NCBI GenBank assembly: GCA_003510825.1
Contig: DOKO01000357.1
Location: forward strand, 1-14,035
Direction: 5' to 3'
Source of the DNA: Stenotrophomonas sp.
Lineage (GTDB): Bacteria > Pseudomonadota > Gammaproteobacteria > Xanthomonadales > Xanthomonadaceae
DNA: 14,035 nucleotides
Each line of letters begins with the position of its first letter. The stretch's first letter is position 1. A model generated the notes under the pieces. That model was not told where the DNA came from. It did not search any database and worked only from the letters and a program-made list of their open reading frames with translations. Below, piece after piece: positions 6,756 to 12,404 of this stretch. The translations under genes and the position numbers were made by a program.

Positions 6756-7343
6756 TCAATGCACGGCCGGTGCGGCCAGTGCCTTGTCGATGGCCGCCTT
6801 CAGCTGCGGATCATCGGGGGTGACCTTGCTGGCGAACTGGGCGATGACCTTGCCATCGCGGCCGACCAGGTACTTGTGGAAGTTCCAGCCCGGGGCGACG
6901 CCGGTGGCGGCGGTCAGGCGCTGGTACAGCGGCGTGGCCTCCGGACCGGTGACGTGCACCTTCTCGAACATCGGGAACTTGACGCCGTAGGTCAGCGTGC
7001 AGAAATCCTGGATCTGCTTCTCGTCGCCGGGCTCCTGGCCCTTGAAATCATTCGACGGGAAGCCGAGCACGGCAAAGCCCTTGCTGGCGTACTGCTTGTG
7101 CAGCGCCTCCAGACCTTCGTACTGCGGGGTATAGCCGCACTTGCTGGCGGTGTTGACCACCAGCAGCACCTGGCCGTGGTAGCGCTTTTCCAGGTTGACC
7201 TGCTGCTTGCCGGCCAGCGGGCGGTAGCTCACATCGAGCAGGTCGGCGGCCAGGGCGGTGGCCGAGCCGGCCAGGCCGAAGGCCAGGACGGTCAACAGGG
7301 ACAGGCCGCGGAGGCGGCGCGGGAAAGCAGTCGGCAGAGGCAT
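6756..7343 (-). CDS. Glutathione peroxidase family protein with signal peptide (Cys-GPx)
   Basis: This 195-residue thiol peroxidase reduces hydrogen or lipid hydroperoxides. A basic start followed by a hydrophobic segment (about 10-33, ending ATALAAD) reads as a Sec signal peptide, so the mature enzyme is probably periplasmic, unlike cytoplasmic BtuE. The fold motifs are VNTASKCGYTPQY (63-75), LGFPSNDFKGQEPG (93-106) and WNFHKYLVGRDG (153-164). The expected tetrad is Cys69, Gln103, Trp153 and Asn154. A conserved second cysteine (Cys115, DFC) could resolve the sulfenic acid. The active-site codon is TGC, so this is not a selenoenzyme. Cys enzymes of this class in bacteria usually prefer thioredoxin, and the periplasmic reductant here is unknown. 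It is transcribed divergently from the ABC operon, and an 11-bp inverted repeat follows its stop. Confidence 0.93.
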   Translation of the reverse strand: MPLPTAFPRRLRGLSLLTVLAFGLAGSATALAADLLDVSYRPLAGKQQVNLEKRYHGQVLLVVNTASKCGYTPQYEGLEALHKQYASKGFAVLGFPSNDFKGQEPGDEKQIQDFCTLTYGVKFPMFEKVHVTGPEATPLYQRLTAATGVAPGWNFHKYLVGRDGKVIAQFASKVTPDDPQLKAAIDKALAAPAVH

Positions 7344-7403
7344 GAGGGTCGTTCCGCAGTAGCTGTTTCAGGGCTCCGGCCAGCTCGGGCCGGGAATCGG
7401 CCG

Positions 7404-7415
7404 AACTATAGCACC
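7404..7415 (-). promoter_or_regulatory. Candidate -10 region of the peroxidase gene with operator-like half site
   Basis: On the minus strand GGTGCTATAGTT contains a TATAGT -10 box about 62 bp before the start codon, with no good -35. It matches 11 of 12 bases of the left half of the operator at 7663-7674 (GGTGTTATAGTT), with the same placement over the -10 box. The second half site (CACC) is missing. Confidence 0.35.
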
Positions 7416-7645
7416 GGGGCCCGAAGCACCTGCCGTTGCAGGGCGGGCGCCACTTTGCGCGGCGTGGCGGCTGCGGCCGGAATGCCCGGCCAGCGCACCG
7501 GCGATGACATAGCATCGATGTTGCTGAATGGAAGCGGGCCGGATCGTGCTGGCTGTGCGAGGCCTGTTTTCCTTTCAGATCAATCGCTTGACGTGATATT
7601 TCGAAACTGTGACCACCCCTGCCATCAGTTGGGTGGAAGCAGGGC

Positions 7646-7673
7646 TTGCACGACAGCGTGCCGGTGTTATAGT
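7646..7673 (+). promoter_or_regulatory. Promoter of the ABC/GntR operon
   Basis: TTGCAC (7646-7651) and TATAGT (7668-7673, 5/6 to consensus) are separated by 16 nt, which predicts a transcript start near 7680. That gives a leader of about 30 nt with a GGGGGAAA ribosome site before the ATG at 7711. The -35 is weak (3/6). The -10 box lies inside the palindromic operator. Confidence 0.55.
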
Positions 7674-7686
7674 TGCATACAACACC
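7663..7686. promoter_or_regulatory. Operator palindrome GGTG-N16-CACC (YtrA/GntR type)
   Basis: The 24-bp site has perfect outer arms GGTGTT and AACACC plus matching inner TA steps (pattern GGTGTTATA-N6-TACAACACC). It overlaps the -10 box, so binding would block RNA polymerase. From memory, YtrA-subfamily GntR regulators in Xanthomonas recognise GGTG-N16-CACC; the spacing here is exactly 16. The nearest regulator gene, 270 bp downstream, is of that subfamily, so autorepression is the natural reading. Confidence 0.72.
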
Positions 7687-7710
7687 AGTCACCTGAGACA
7701 GGGGGAAACC

Positions 7711-7953
7711 ATGAACATCCGGATGCGACACCGCCATACCGCCCCAGCGGTCACGGCCGTCTCGACGTTGTTGGCCCTGCTCTGGCTGGCCCTGCCGGCG
7801 CCTCCCGCGCCCTCCTCCCCCGACACCCCGCAGGACGCAGCACCCTTCACGGCCGGGAACGCCGAACCCTCTCCCCCTCCCCCGCGTCGGCTGCACAGCT
7901 CCCTGTCCATGCCGTACTTCTCGTTCGCACAGCCGCTGACCCCACGGAGCTGA
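7711..7953 (+). CDS. Small Pro-rich membrane-anchored or secreted peptide, first gene of operon
   Basis: I do not recognise a family for this 80-residue product. It has a basic N-terminus (MNIRMRHRH), one hydrophobic stretch (about 11-30) suited to a membrane anchor or uncleaved signal, a Pro/Ala/Ser-rich tract (29-58, including SPPPP) and a polar end with MPYFSFAQP. The start has a good ribosome site (GGGGGAAA, ending 2 nt before the ATG) directly behind the predicted promoter. The stop is 2 nt before the gntR ATG, which argues for a real, coupled gene. Codon use keeps the genome's G/C third-position bias. It could be a small accessory subunit or sensor for the ABC transporter, or a leader peptide; nothing in the sequence decides this. 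Confidence 0.7.
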   Translation: MNIRMRHRHTAPAVTAVSTLLALLWLALPAPPAPSSPDTPQDAAPFTAGNAEPSPPPPRRLHSSLSMPYFSFAQPLTPRS

Positions 7954-7955
7954 AT

Positions 7956-8315
7956 ATGAGCGACATCCAGTGGAGCGACGGCGCTCCCATCTACCGCCAG
8001 TTGAAGGAGCGCGTGATCGCCATGATGCTCGACGGAATCCTCAAGCCGGGCGACGCCCTGCCTTCGGTGCGCCAGGTGGCCGCCGACTACCAGCTCAACC
8101 CCATCACCGTTTCGCGCGCCTACCAGGAACTGGCCGATGAAGGCCTGGTCGAGAAGCGCCGCGGCCTGGGCATGTTCATGACCGAGGCGGCCGCCACGCA
8201 GCTGCGCAGCAGCGAGCGCGAACGCTTCCTCAATGAAGAATGGCCAGCCGTCCTGGAGCGCATCCAGCGCCTGGGCCTGGACCTCGACGAATTGCTGCCC
8301 CAGGGGAAGATCTGA
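7956..8315 (+). CDS. GntR family transcriptional regulator, YtrA subfamily
   Basis: This 119-residue regulator has a winged helix (about 10-75): PIYRQLKERVIAMMLDGILK, then GDALPSVRQVAADYQLNPIT and VSRAYQELADEGLVEKRRGLGMF, the GntR DNA-binding signature. The C-terminal part is only about 45 residues and helical, with no FadR, HutC or MocR effector domain. That is the mark of the YtrA subfamily, whose genes usually sit with ABC transporters that they repress. The start has GGAG 6 nt upstream. Its stop overlaps the ABC ATPase start by 1 nt (TGATG). The operator at 7663-7686 is its probable target. The inducer is unknown; relatives respond to cell-envelope stress or cell-wall antibiotics in other bacteria. 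Confidence 0.94.
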   Translation: MSDIQWSDGAPIYRQLKERVIAMMLDGILKPGDALPSVRQVAADYQLNPITVSRAYQELADEGLVEKRRGLGMFMTEAAATQLRSSERERFLNEEWPAVLERIQRLGLDLDELLPQGKI

Positions 8316-9190
8316 TGAGTACCGTAGCAAGCGACGCCGTCATTACCGCCAAGGGCCTGCGCAAGGCCTACAAGAACACCGTTGCCCTCGACAACGCCAG
8401 CTTCTCCATTCCGGCAGGCCGCATCGTCGGCCTGATCGGGCCCAATGGCGCCGGCAAGACCACCGCACTGAAGGCCATCCTTGGCCTGACCTCGGTGGAA
8501 GGCGAGCTGTCCGTGCTGGGCCGCGACCCGCGCGTACACCGCGATGAGCTGATGAACGACATCTGCTTCATCGCCGACGTGGCCGTGCTGCCGCGCTGGC
8601 TGAAGGTGCGCGAGGCCATCGATTTCGTCGCCGGCGTACACCCGCGCTTCGACCGCGCCCGCTGCGAACGCTTCCTGGCCAACACCAAGCTGCAGCCGAA
8701 GCAGCGCGTGCGCGAGCTGTCCAAGGGCATGATCGTGCAGCTGCACCTGGCCCTGGTGATGGCCATCGACGCCCGCGTGCTGGTGCTGGACGAGCCGACC
8801 CTCGGCCTGGACATCCTGTACCGCAAGGAGTTCTACCAGCGCCTGCTGGAGGATTACTTCGACGAACAGAAGACGATCATCGTCACCACCCACCAGGTGG
8901 AAGAGATCGAGCACATCCTCAGCGACGTGATGTTCATCCGCGATGGCCGCGTGGTGCTCAGCGCGGAAATGGACGAGGTGGGCGAGCGCTACACCGAACT
9001 TCTGGTGGGTGCCGACCAGCTGGACACCGCCCGCGCACTGAAGCCGATCGACGAGCGCAGCCAGGCCTTCGGCAAGACCGTGCTGCTGTATGACGGCGTG
9101 CCGCGCAGCCAGCTTTCCACCCTGGGCGAGACCCGCAACGCGGGCCTGGCCGATCTGTTCGTCGCTGTCATGAAGGGGACCTACGCATGA
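8315..9190 (+). CDS. ABC transporter ATP-binding protein (YtrB-like)
   Basis: This 291-residue cytoplasmic ATPase partners the permease that follows. Walker A is GPNGAGKTT (42-50), the signature is ELSKGM (134-139) in place of LSGGQ, Walker B is VLVLDEP (155-161), the D-loop is LGLD (163-166) and the H-loop His is His193 (TTHQVEEIEH). The usual Q-loop glutamine is not obvious: the matching segment reads CFIADVAVLP (84-93). All catalytic residues for ATP hydrolysis are otherwise there. The last 70 residues form a C-terminal extension seen in ABC-2 type ATPases. The start overlaps the gntR stop by 1 nt and has a GGGGAAG ribosome site. The transported substrate is not deducible. Confidence 0.95.
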   Translation: MSTVASDAVITAKGLRKAYKNTVALDNASFSIPAGRIVGLIGPNGAGKTTALKAILGLTSVEGELSVLGRDPRVHRDELMNDICFIADVAVLPRWLKVREAIDFVAGVHPRFDRARCERFLANTKLQPKQRVRELSKGMIVQLHLALVMAIDARVLVLDEPTLGLDILYRKEFYQRLLEDYFDEQKTIIVTTHQVEEIEHILSDVMFIRDGRVVLSAEMDEVGERYTELLVGADQLDTARALKPIDERSQAFGKTVLLYDGVPRSQLSTLGETRNAGLADLFVAVMKGTYA

Positions 9191-10212
9191 ATGCCGTCAA
9201 CCATCCGGTCAGCCCCGCAGGCACCCTGCGCTGGCTGCTCAAGCGCGAATACTGGGAAAACCGCGGCGGCTTCTTCTACGCACCGCTGATCGCCGGCATC
9301 GTCTCGCTGCTGATGAGCGCGGTGGGCATCGGCCTGGGCCTGTTCGCCCTGCACCGCGCCGCCCGCGACGGCGGCCTGCACGTCGATGGCGAGAACGTGA
9401 ACATCAACGGCCTGGACCTGGCCCTGCTGACCCAGAAGATCAGCGCCAAGGACATGGCCGACCTCGGCAACGGCCTGGACCTGACCCTGCTGCTGAGCTC
9501 CGCCTGGCCCTTCCTGGTGCTGGCCTTCGTGGTGTTCTTCTACTGCCTGGGCGCCCTGTACGACGACCGCCGCGACCGCAGCATCCTGTTCTGGAAGTCG
9601 CTGCCGCTGTCGGACACCCAGACCGTGCTGTCCAAGGTGCTCAGCGCCCTGATCGTGGCACCGCTGGTGGCCACCCTGGCCGCCGTCGCCACCATGTTCG
9701 GCTTCCTGCTGATCATCAGCATCGTCGCGGTCACCCACGGCGGCAGCGCGACCACGCTGATCTGGGGCCCGGCCAGCCCGGTGACCCTGAGCGCCGGCCT
9801 GCTCACCGCCATCCCGGTGTACGCGCTGTGGGCGCTGCCGACCGCCGGCTGGCTGCTGCTGTGCTCGGCCTGGGCCAAGAGCAAGCCGTTCCTGTGGGCC
9901 GTCATGCTGCCGCTGTTCGCCGGCATCATCGTCAGCACCACCAAGCTGATGCATCTGTTCGACATGACCACCGGCTGGTTCTGGCAGCACATCGTCGGCC
10001 GCCTGCTGCTGGGCACGGTGCCGGGCGTGGACCTGGTCTACCGCCTCAGCTCGAGTGACAAGGCAAAGAGCGTCGAGTCGCTGGCCGCGCTGATGAGCCC
10101 GGCCGAGCAGCTGAAGACCCTGGCCATGCCCGACCTGTGGATCGGTGCAGCGTTCGGCGTCGCCTTCATCGTCCTGGCCATCGTCCTGCGCAAGCGCGCC
10201 GGCGAAATCTGA
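9187..10212 (+). CDS. ABC-2 type transporter permease
   Basis: The product is a 341-residue inner-membrane subunit with about six hydrophobic segments (about 30-55, 101-124, 152-182, 199-226, 236-251, 318-334). A soluble loop between the first two (56-100) probably faces the periplasm. The block LYDDRRDRSILFWKSLPLSDTQ (124-145, shortened here to its key DRRDRSILFWKSLP) is characteristic of permeases in GntR/YtrA-linked ABC-2 operons. It is a coupling-helix candidate for contacting the ATPase. Its ATG overlaps the ATPase stop by 4 nt (ATGA). With only one permease gene, the transporter is probably a homodimer. It could export a toxic compound or act as a mechanosensor or signal module; the sequence cannot say which. 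Confidence 0.93.
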   Translation: MNAVNHPVSPAGTLRWLLKREYWENRGGFFYAPLIAGIVSLLMSAVGIGLGLFALHRAARDGGLHVDGENVNINGLDLALLTQKISAKDMADLGNGLDLTLLLSSAWPFLVLAFVVFFYCLGALYDDRRDRSILFWKSLPLSDTQTVLSKVLSALIVAPLVATLAAVATMFGFLLIISIVAVTHGGSATTLIWGPASPVTLSAGLLTAIPVYALWALPTAGWLLLCSAWAKSKPFLWAVMLPLFAGIIVSTTKLMHLFDMTTGWFWQHIVGRLLLGTVPGVDLVYRLSSSDKAKSVESLAALMSPAEQLKTLAMPDLWIGAAFGVAFIVLAIVLRKRAGEI

Positions 10213-10233
10213 TCCCTTTCCGGAGAGACCACC

Positions 10234-11121
10234 ATGCGTACCCTGCTCGCCTGTAGTGCCCTGTTGCTGCTGTTGCCGCTGTCGGTGCAGGCCGCCGACG
10301 CACCGAACTGCAAGTTCTCCGCCCCGCGTTCGCTGAAGCTGGACGCGGCCGGTGCCAAGGCCGTGGTGTTCGAGGTCAACCAGCACGACCTGAAGGTGAT
10401 CGCCAATGCCGGTGGCGGCCAGCTGGACGGCCGCGCCTGCGCCTCGGACAAGAGCTGGCTGGACCAGCTGGTGCTCGACCAGCGCCGCGAAGGTGACAAG
10501 CTGGTGGTCAGCCTGCGCCGCGACGGCCGCAGCGGCCTGAGCATGGGCAACAGCTATGCGTGGCTGGACATCCGCGGCAGCGTGCCGGACAACCTGCCGC
10601 TGCAGTTCCGCATCGGCTCCGGCGATGCCAGCATCGACAACGCGCAGTCGCTGAGCATGGACGTCGGCTCGGGGGATGGCATCGCCCGCGGCACCCGCGG
10701 CAGCGTGCACGCGGCGGTCGGCTCGGGTGACCTGGACATCGAGGGCGCCGCATCGCTCAACCTGCTCTCGCTGGGCTCGGGCGACGTCAAGGCCCGCACC
10801 ATCGGCGGCGACGCCGTGGTCGGCACCGTCGGCTCGGGCGACCTGAAGATCAGCGACGTGCGCGGCAATGCCCGCCTGGAGACGGTCGGCTCGGGCGACA
10901 TCGGCTTCCGCCAGGTGAAGGGCAACGTCGAGATCGGCGTGGTCGGTTCCGGCGACGTCGACATCGACCAGACCGGCGGCAACGTGCACGTGCGCAGCCA
11001 CGGCTCGGGCGACATCACCGTCAACGGCGCCGGCGGCAACCTGACCGTCGACCACAGCGGCAGCGGCGAGGTCCGCCACCGCGACATCGGCGGCAAGGTC
11101 ACCCTGCCGCGCGGCAAGTAA
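10234..11121 (+). CDS. Secreted beta-solenoid protein with GSGD repeats (head-GIN / DUF2807-like)
   Basis: A Sec signal peptide (MRTLLACSALLLLLPLSVQA, cut before Ala21) directs this 295-residue protein out of the cytoplasm. After an N-terminal domain (about 25-120, two Cys at 26 and 69 that could pair), nine copies of GSG(D/E) occur at residues 128, 145, 163, 181, 200, 219, 238, 257 and 276. They settle into an exact 19-residue period with alternating hydrophobic beta positions. This predicts a right-handed beta-helix of the kind grouped as putative adhesin head-GIN (DUF2807) or DUF4097 proteins. The regular Asp ladder might bind ions or a polymer, but that is inference. It has no membrane anchor or lipobox, so it is probably free in the periplasm. 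The GGAGA ribosome site and 21-bp spacing place it in the ABC operon. Confidence 0.88.
   Translation: MRTLLACSALLLLLPLSVQAADAPNCKFSAPRSLKLDAAGAKAVVFEVNQHDLKVIANAGGGQLDGRACASDKSWLDQLVLDQRREGDKLVVSLRRDGRSGLSMGNSYAWLDIRGSVPDNLPLQFRIGSGDASIDNAQSLSMDVGSGDGIARGTRGSVHAAVGSGDLDIEGAASLNLLSLGSGDVKARTIGGDAVVGTVGSGDLKISDVRGNARLETVGSGDIGFRQVKGNVEIGVVGSGDVDIDQTGGNVHVRSHGSGDITVNGAGGNLTVDHSGSGEVRHRDIGGKVTLPRGK
10615..11070 (+). repeat. In-gene repeat array encoding nine GSG(D/E) turns (mostly 57-bp period)
   Basis: Codons for Gly-Ser-Gly-Asp/Glu start at 10615, 10666, 10720, 10774, 10831, 10888, 10945, 11002 and 11059. The last six are exactly 57 bp apart. The 12-mer GGCTCGGGCGAC recurs unchanged at 10774, 10831, 10888 and 11002, so the array could gain or lose whole turns in frame by recombination. 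Confidence 0.85.
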
Positions 11122-11152
11122 GCCATCCATCCATTGCCTTGAGGGGAACGCC

Positions 11153-11788
11153 ATGAACCTGCTGCGCCTGATGCCTGCCGTCCTGCTGTGCCTGCCGCTG
11201 ATCGCCTGTGGCGGCACCTCGTCCTCGTCCTCGTCCTCCTCCGCGGATGCTTCCGCCACCGACACCACGCCGGGCAAGGCCGTGGCCGATGCCACCGGCG
11301 AGATCGGCAGGAGCGTCAAGGAAGCCACCGACAAGGCACGCGAGGAAATCGCCAAGGGCAACATCAAGATTTCCTCCGACAAGCAGCCCCGCGCCGAGAT
11401 CACCCCGGATGGCCGCTTCCTGATCGCCGGCAAGGAAGTGCAGACCACGCCGGCGCAGCGTCGCCAGCTGCTGGACTACCGCGGCCATATCGCCGGCATC
11501 GCCCAGGACGGCATGGAGATCGGCGTGGCCGGTGCCAAGCTCGGCGCCAACGCCGCCAGCGAAGCGATCAAGGGTGTTTTCAGTGGCGACACCGACGGCA
11601 TCGAGAAGCGCATCAATGCCGAGGCCGAGAAGCTGGAGGCCCAGGCCAAGCAGCTGTGCAACCGCCTGCCGGCGATGCTGGCCAGCCAGCAGGCGCTGGC
11701 CCGCGACCTGCCGGCGTTCCAGCCCTACGCGAACATGGACCAGTCCGACATCGACGACTGCGACACCAACAAGGTCGTCAACCGCTGA
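11153..11788 (+). CDS. DUF2884 (YggN-like) family lipoprotein
   Basis: This is a 211-residue envelope protein. A type II signal peptide ends in the lipobox LIAC (16-19), so Cys19 should be lipidated. The residues after it are Gly-Gly-Thr, which favour outer-membrane sorting because there is no Asp at +2. An eight-serine linker (23-30) follows. The body has a helix-forming charged part (45-70) and the DUF2884 core with EITPDGRFLIAGKEV (82-96) and QRRQLLDYRGHIAGI (102-116). A Gly/Ala helix follows, then a C-terminal part with two Cys (near 169 and 202) that may form a disulfide. YggN-type proteins are periplasmic with unknown function. The start has a GAGGGGAA ribosome site, 31 bp after the solenoid gene. 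It is probably part of the same transcript. Confidence 0.88.
   Translation: MNLLRLMPAVLLCLPLIACGGTSSSSSSSSADASATDTTPGKAVADATGEIGRSVKEATDKAREEIAKGNIKISSDKQPRAEITPDGRFLIAGKEVQTTPAQRRQLLDYRGHIAGIAQDGMEIGVAGAKLGANAASEAIKGVFSGDTDGIEKRINAEAEKLEAQAKQLCNRLPAMLASQQALARDLPAFQPYANMDQSDIDDCDTNKVVNR
11219..11242 (+). repeat. TCGTCC hexamer microsatellite encoding poly-Ser
   Basis: Three TCGTCC units plus two further TCC codons encode Ser23-Ser30, directly after the lipidated Cys. The repeat unit is two codons, so slippage would change linker length without a frameshift. Confidence 0.75.
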
Positions 11789-11811
11789 GCCTGTGACATT
11801 TCGCCGCACCT

Positions 11812-11838
11812 GGCCGGCAACCTGACCCGTTGCCGGCC
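11812..11838 (+). terminator. Hairpin after the DUF2884 gene
   Basis: A perfect 10-bp stem (GGCCGGCAAC / GTTGCCGGCC, 7-nt loop) begins 23 nt past the stop codon. It is followed by G/C-rich sequence and not by a U-run. It may slow polymerase or protect the upstream mRNA and lower expression of the last gene; full termination is unlikely. Confidence 0.45.
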
Positions 11839-11857
11839 GCGCCGGGGCGCCCGGGCT

Positions 11858-11863
11858 TACAAT
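11858..11863 (+). promoter_or_regulatory. Candidate -10 box before the last lipoprotein gene
   Basis: TACAAT (5/6 to consensus) lies 31 bp before the start codon, after the hairpin at 11812-11838. No -35 at normal spacing is visible; TTGCCG at 11830 is 22 nt away. A secondary promoter for the last gene is possible. Confidence 0.3.
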
Positions 11864-11894
11864 GGCCGCCCCCGATGCACCCGATTGAACCGCC

Positions 11895-12320
11895 ATGAAG
11901 AAGCTGTTGCTGCTGCTGGTCGCCCTGCTCTGCCTGGGCCTGGCCGGCTGCGACCAGGACTACCGCAACCACCGCGCCGAGCGCGGCAAGCCCAAGATCT
12001 CCGTCAGCGAAAGCATGGTGACCGTGCGTCGCCAGCCGGCGCCGAACATCATCATCCTGCCCGACGGCACGATGAAGGTCGACGAGATCCAGATCCCGCT
12101 CAACGATGGCCAGCGGCAGATGCTGCAGACCATGTTCGGCAAGCTGCAGGTGCTGCGCCAGAACACCCTGGTGGCCGCCCCGGCCGACCCCGACATGCAG
12201 CCGGTGAAGATCCAGCCGCCGGAAGGCATGGTGGTGATTCCGCCGGACCTGGTGCAGACCATTCCGGAGTTCAAGGACTACACCGAGACCTTCGGCAACA
12301 TCGTCGCCGACCGTCGCTGA
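11895..12320 (+). CDS. Small lipoprotein, possible distant DUF2884 relative
   Basis: The product is 141 residues with a short type II signal peptide (MKKLLLLLVALLCLGLAGC, lipobox LAGC, Cys19). Asp at +2 (CD) would favour retention in the inner membrane by the Lol rule. The mature part is polar with a Pro-rich second half (KIQPPEGMVVIPPDLVQTIP). Residues 53-75 (IILPDGTMKVDEIQIPLNDGQRQ, described by its PDG and QRQ anchors) resemble the DUF2884 motif of the preceding lipoprotein (TPDG...QRRQLL), which suggests a shared fold. No clear ribosome site is seen; the 106-bp gap holds a hairpin and a possible -10 box. A strong intrinsic terminator follows 4 bp after the stop. I do not recognise a named family. 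Confidence 0.82.
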   Translation: MKKLLLLLVALLCLGLAGCDQDYRNHRAERGKPKISVSESMVTVRRQPAPNIIILPDGTMKVDEIQIPLNDGQRQMLQTMFGKLQVLRQNTLVAAPADPDMQPVKIQPPEGMVVIPPDLVQTIPEFKDYTETFGNIVADRR

Positions 12321-12324
12321 CACG

Positions 12325-12354
12325 AAAAACGCCGCCCCGAAGGGCGGCGTTTTT
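12325..12354 (+). terminator. Strong intrinsic terminator, probably bidirectional
   Basis: A 13-bp perfect stem (AAAAACGCCGCCC / GGGCGGCGTTTTT) with the tetraloop CGAA starts 4 bp after the last operon gene. The T-run on one strand and A-run on the other let it also end fumC transcripts from the opposite side, though a SMAG repeat lies between it and the fumC stop. Confidence 0.93.
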
Positions 12355-12368
12355 GTTTATCCGGCAAT

Positions 12369-12393
12369 CCGCCGGGCATGGCCCGGCGCTACC
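12369..12393 (-). repeat. SMAG palindromic repeat, copy 2
   Basis: This 25-bp element is identical to the copy at 15-39: stem GCCGGGC / GCCCGGC, loop ATG, GTAG head on the minus strand. It lies 11 bp past the fumC stop, between convergent genes, the usual place for REP-like elements. It may form a second 3'-end hairpin on fumC mRNA. Confidence 0.88.
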
Positions 12394-12404
12394 CGGTCAC
12401 GCGA

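Larger units (their letters stand above)
7344..7710. other. 367-bp divergent intergenic region
   Basis: No convincing gene is seen here, and the reading frames crossing it are shadows. It holds the leader and candidate promoter of the peroxidase (7405-7410) and a small leader hairpin CCGGCC / GGCCGG (7376-7393). It also holds a short inverted repeat CGATG-N6-CATCG near 7500-7517 and two overlapping, mutually exclusive inverted repeats at 7613-7644 (CCACCC/GGGTGG and CCCTGC/GCAGGG). The operon promoter and operator lie at 7646-7686. The 7560-7610 part is noticeably more AT-rich than the surrounding DNA. Confidence 0.6.

Noticed and set aside
7117..7155. Selenocysteine in the glutathione peroxidase
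   Set aside because: The active-site codon is TGC (Cys), not TGA, and no SECIS-like need arises.
7048..7896. 282-codon minus-strand frame over the intergenic region
   Set aside because: It overlaps the peroxidase out of frame and crosses the operon promoter. It is Arg/Pro/Gly-rich with no ribosome site or motif.
6480..7955. In-frame open extension upstream of gntR that would make a 611-residue protein
   Set aside because: It crosses the divergent promoter region and runs antisense to the peroxidase. GntR YtrA-type proteins are about 120 residues, and ATG 7956 has a good ribosome site.
10615..11070. Possible CRISPR array (regular 57-bp repeats)
   Set aside because: The repeats are coding, in frame, and encode GSGD turns within a secreted protein; the intervening segments also code in the same pattern.
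9181..11448. 755-codon open frame on the minus strand, opposite the ABC permease and solenoid genes
   Set aside because: Its translation is a run of Ala, Gln, Asp, His and Val without hydrophobic cores or motifs. It is the mirror of GC-rich codons, and well-recognised genes occupy the plus strand.
12390..12404. Separate terminator for fumC
   Set aside because: Only the SMAG hairpin and then the shared intrinsic terminator are present; nothing else with a T-run is seen.
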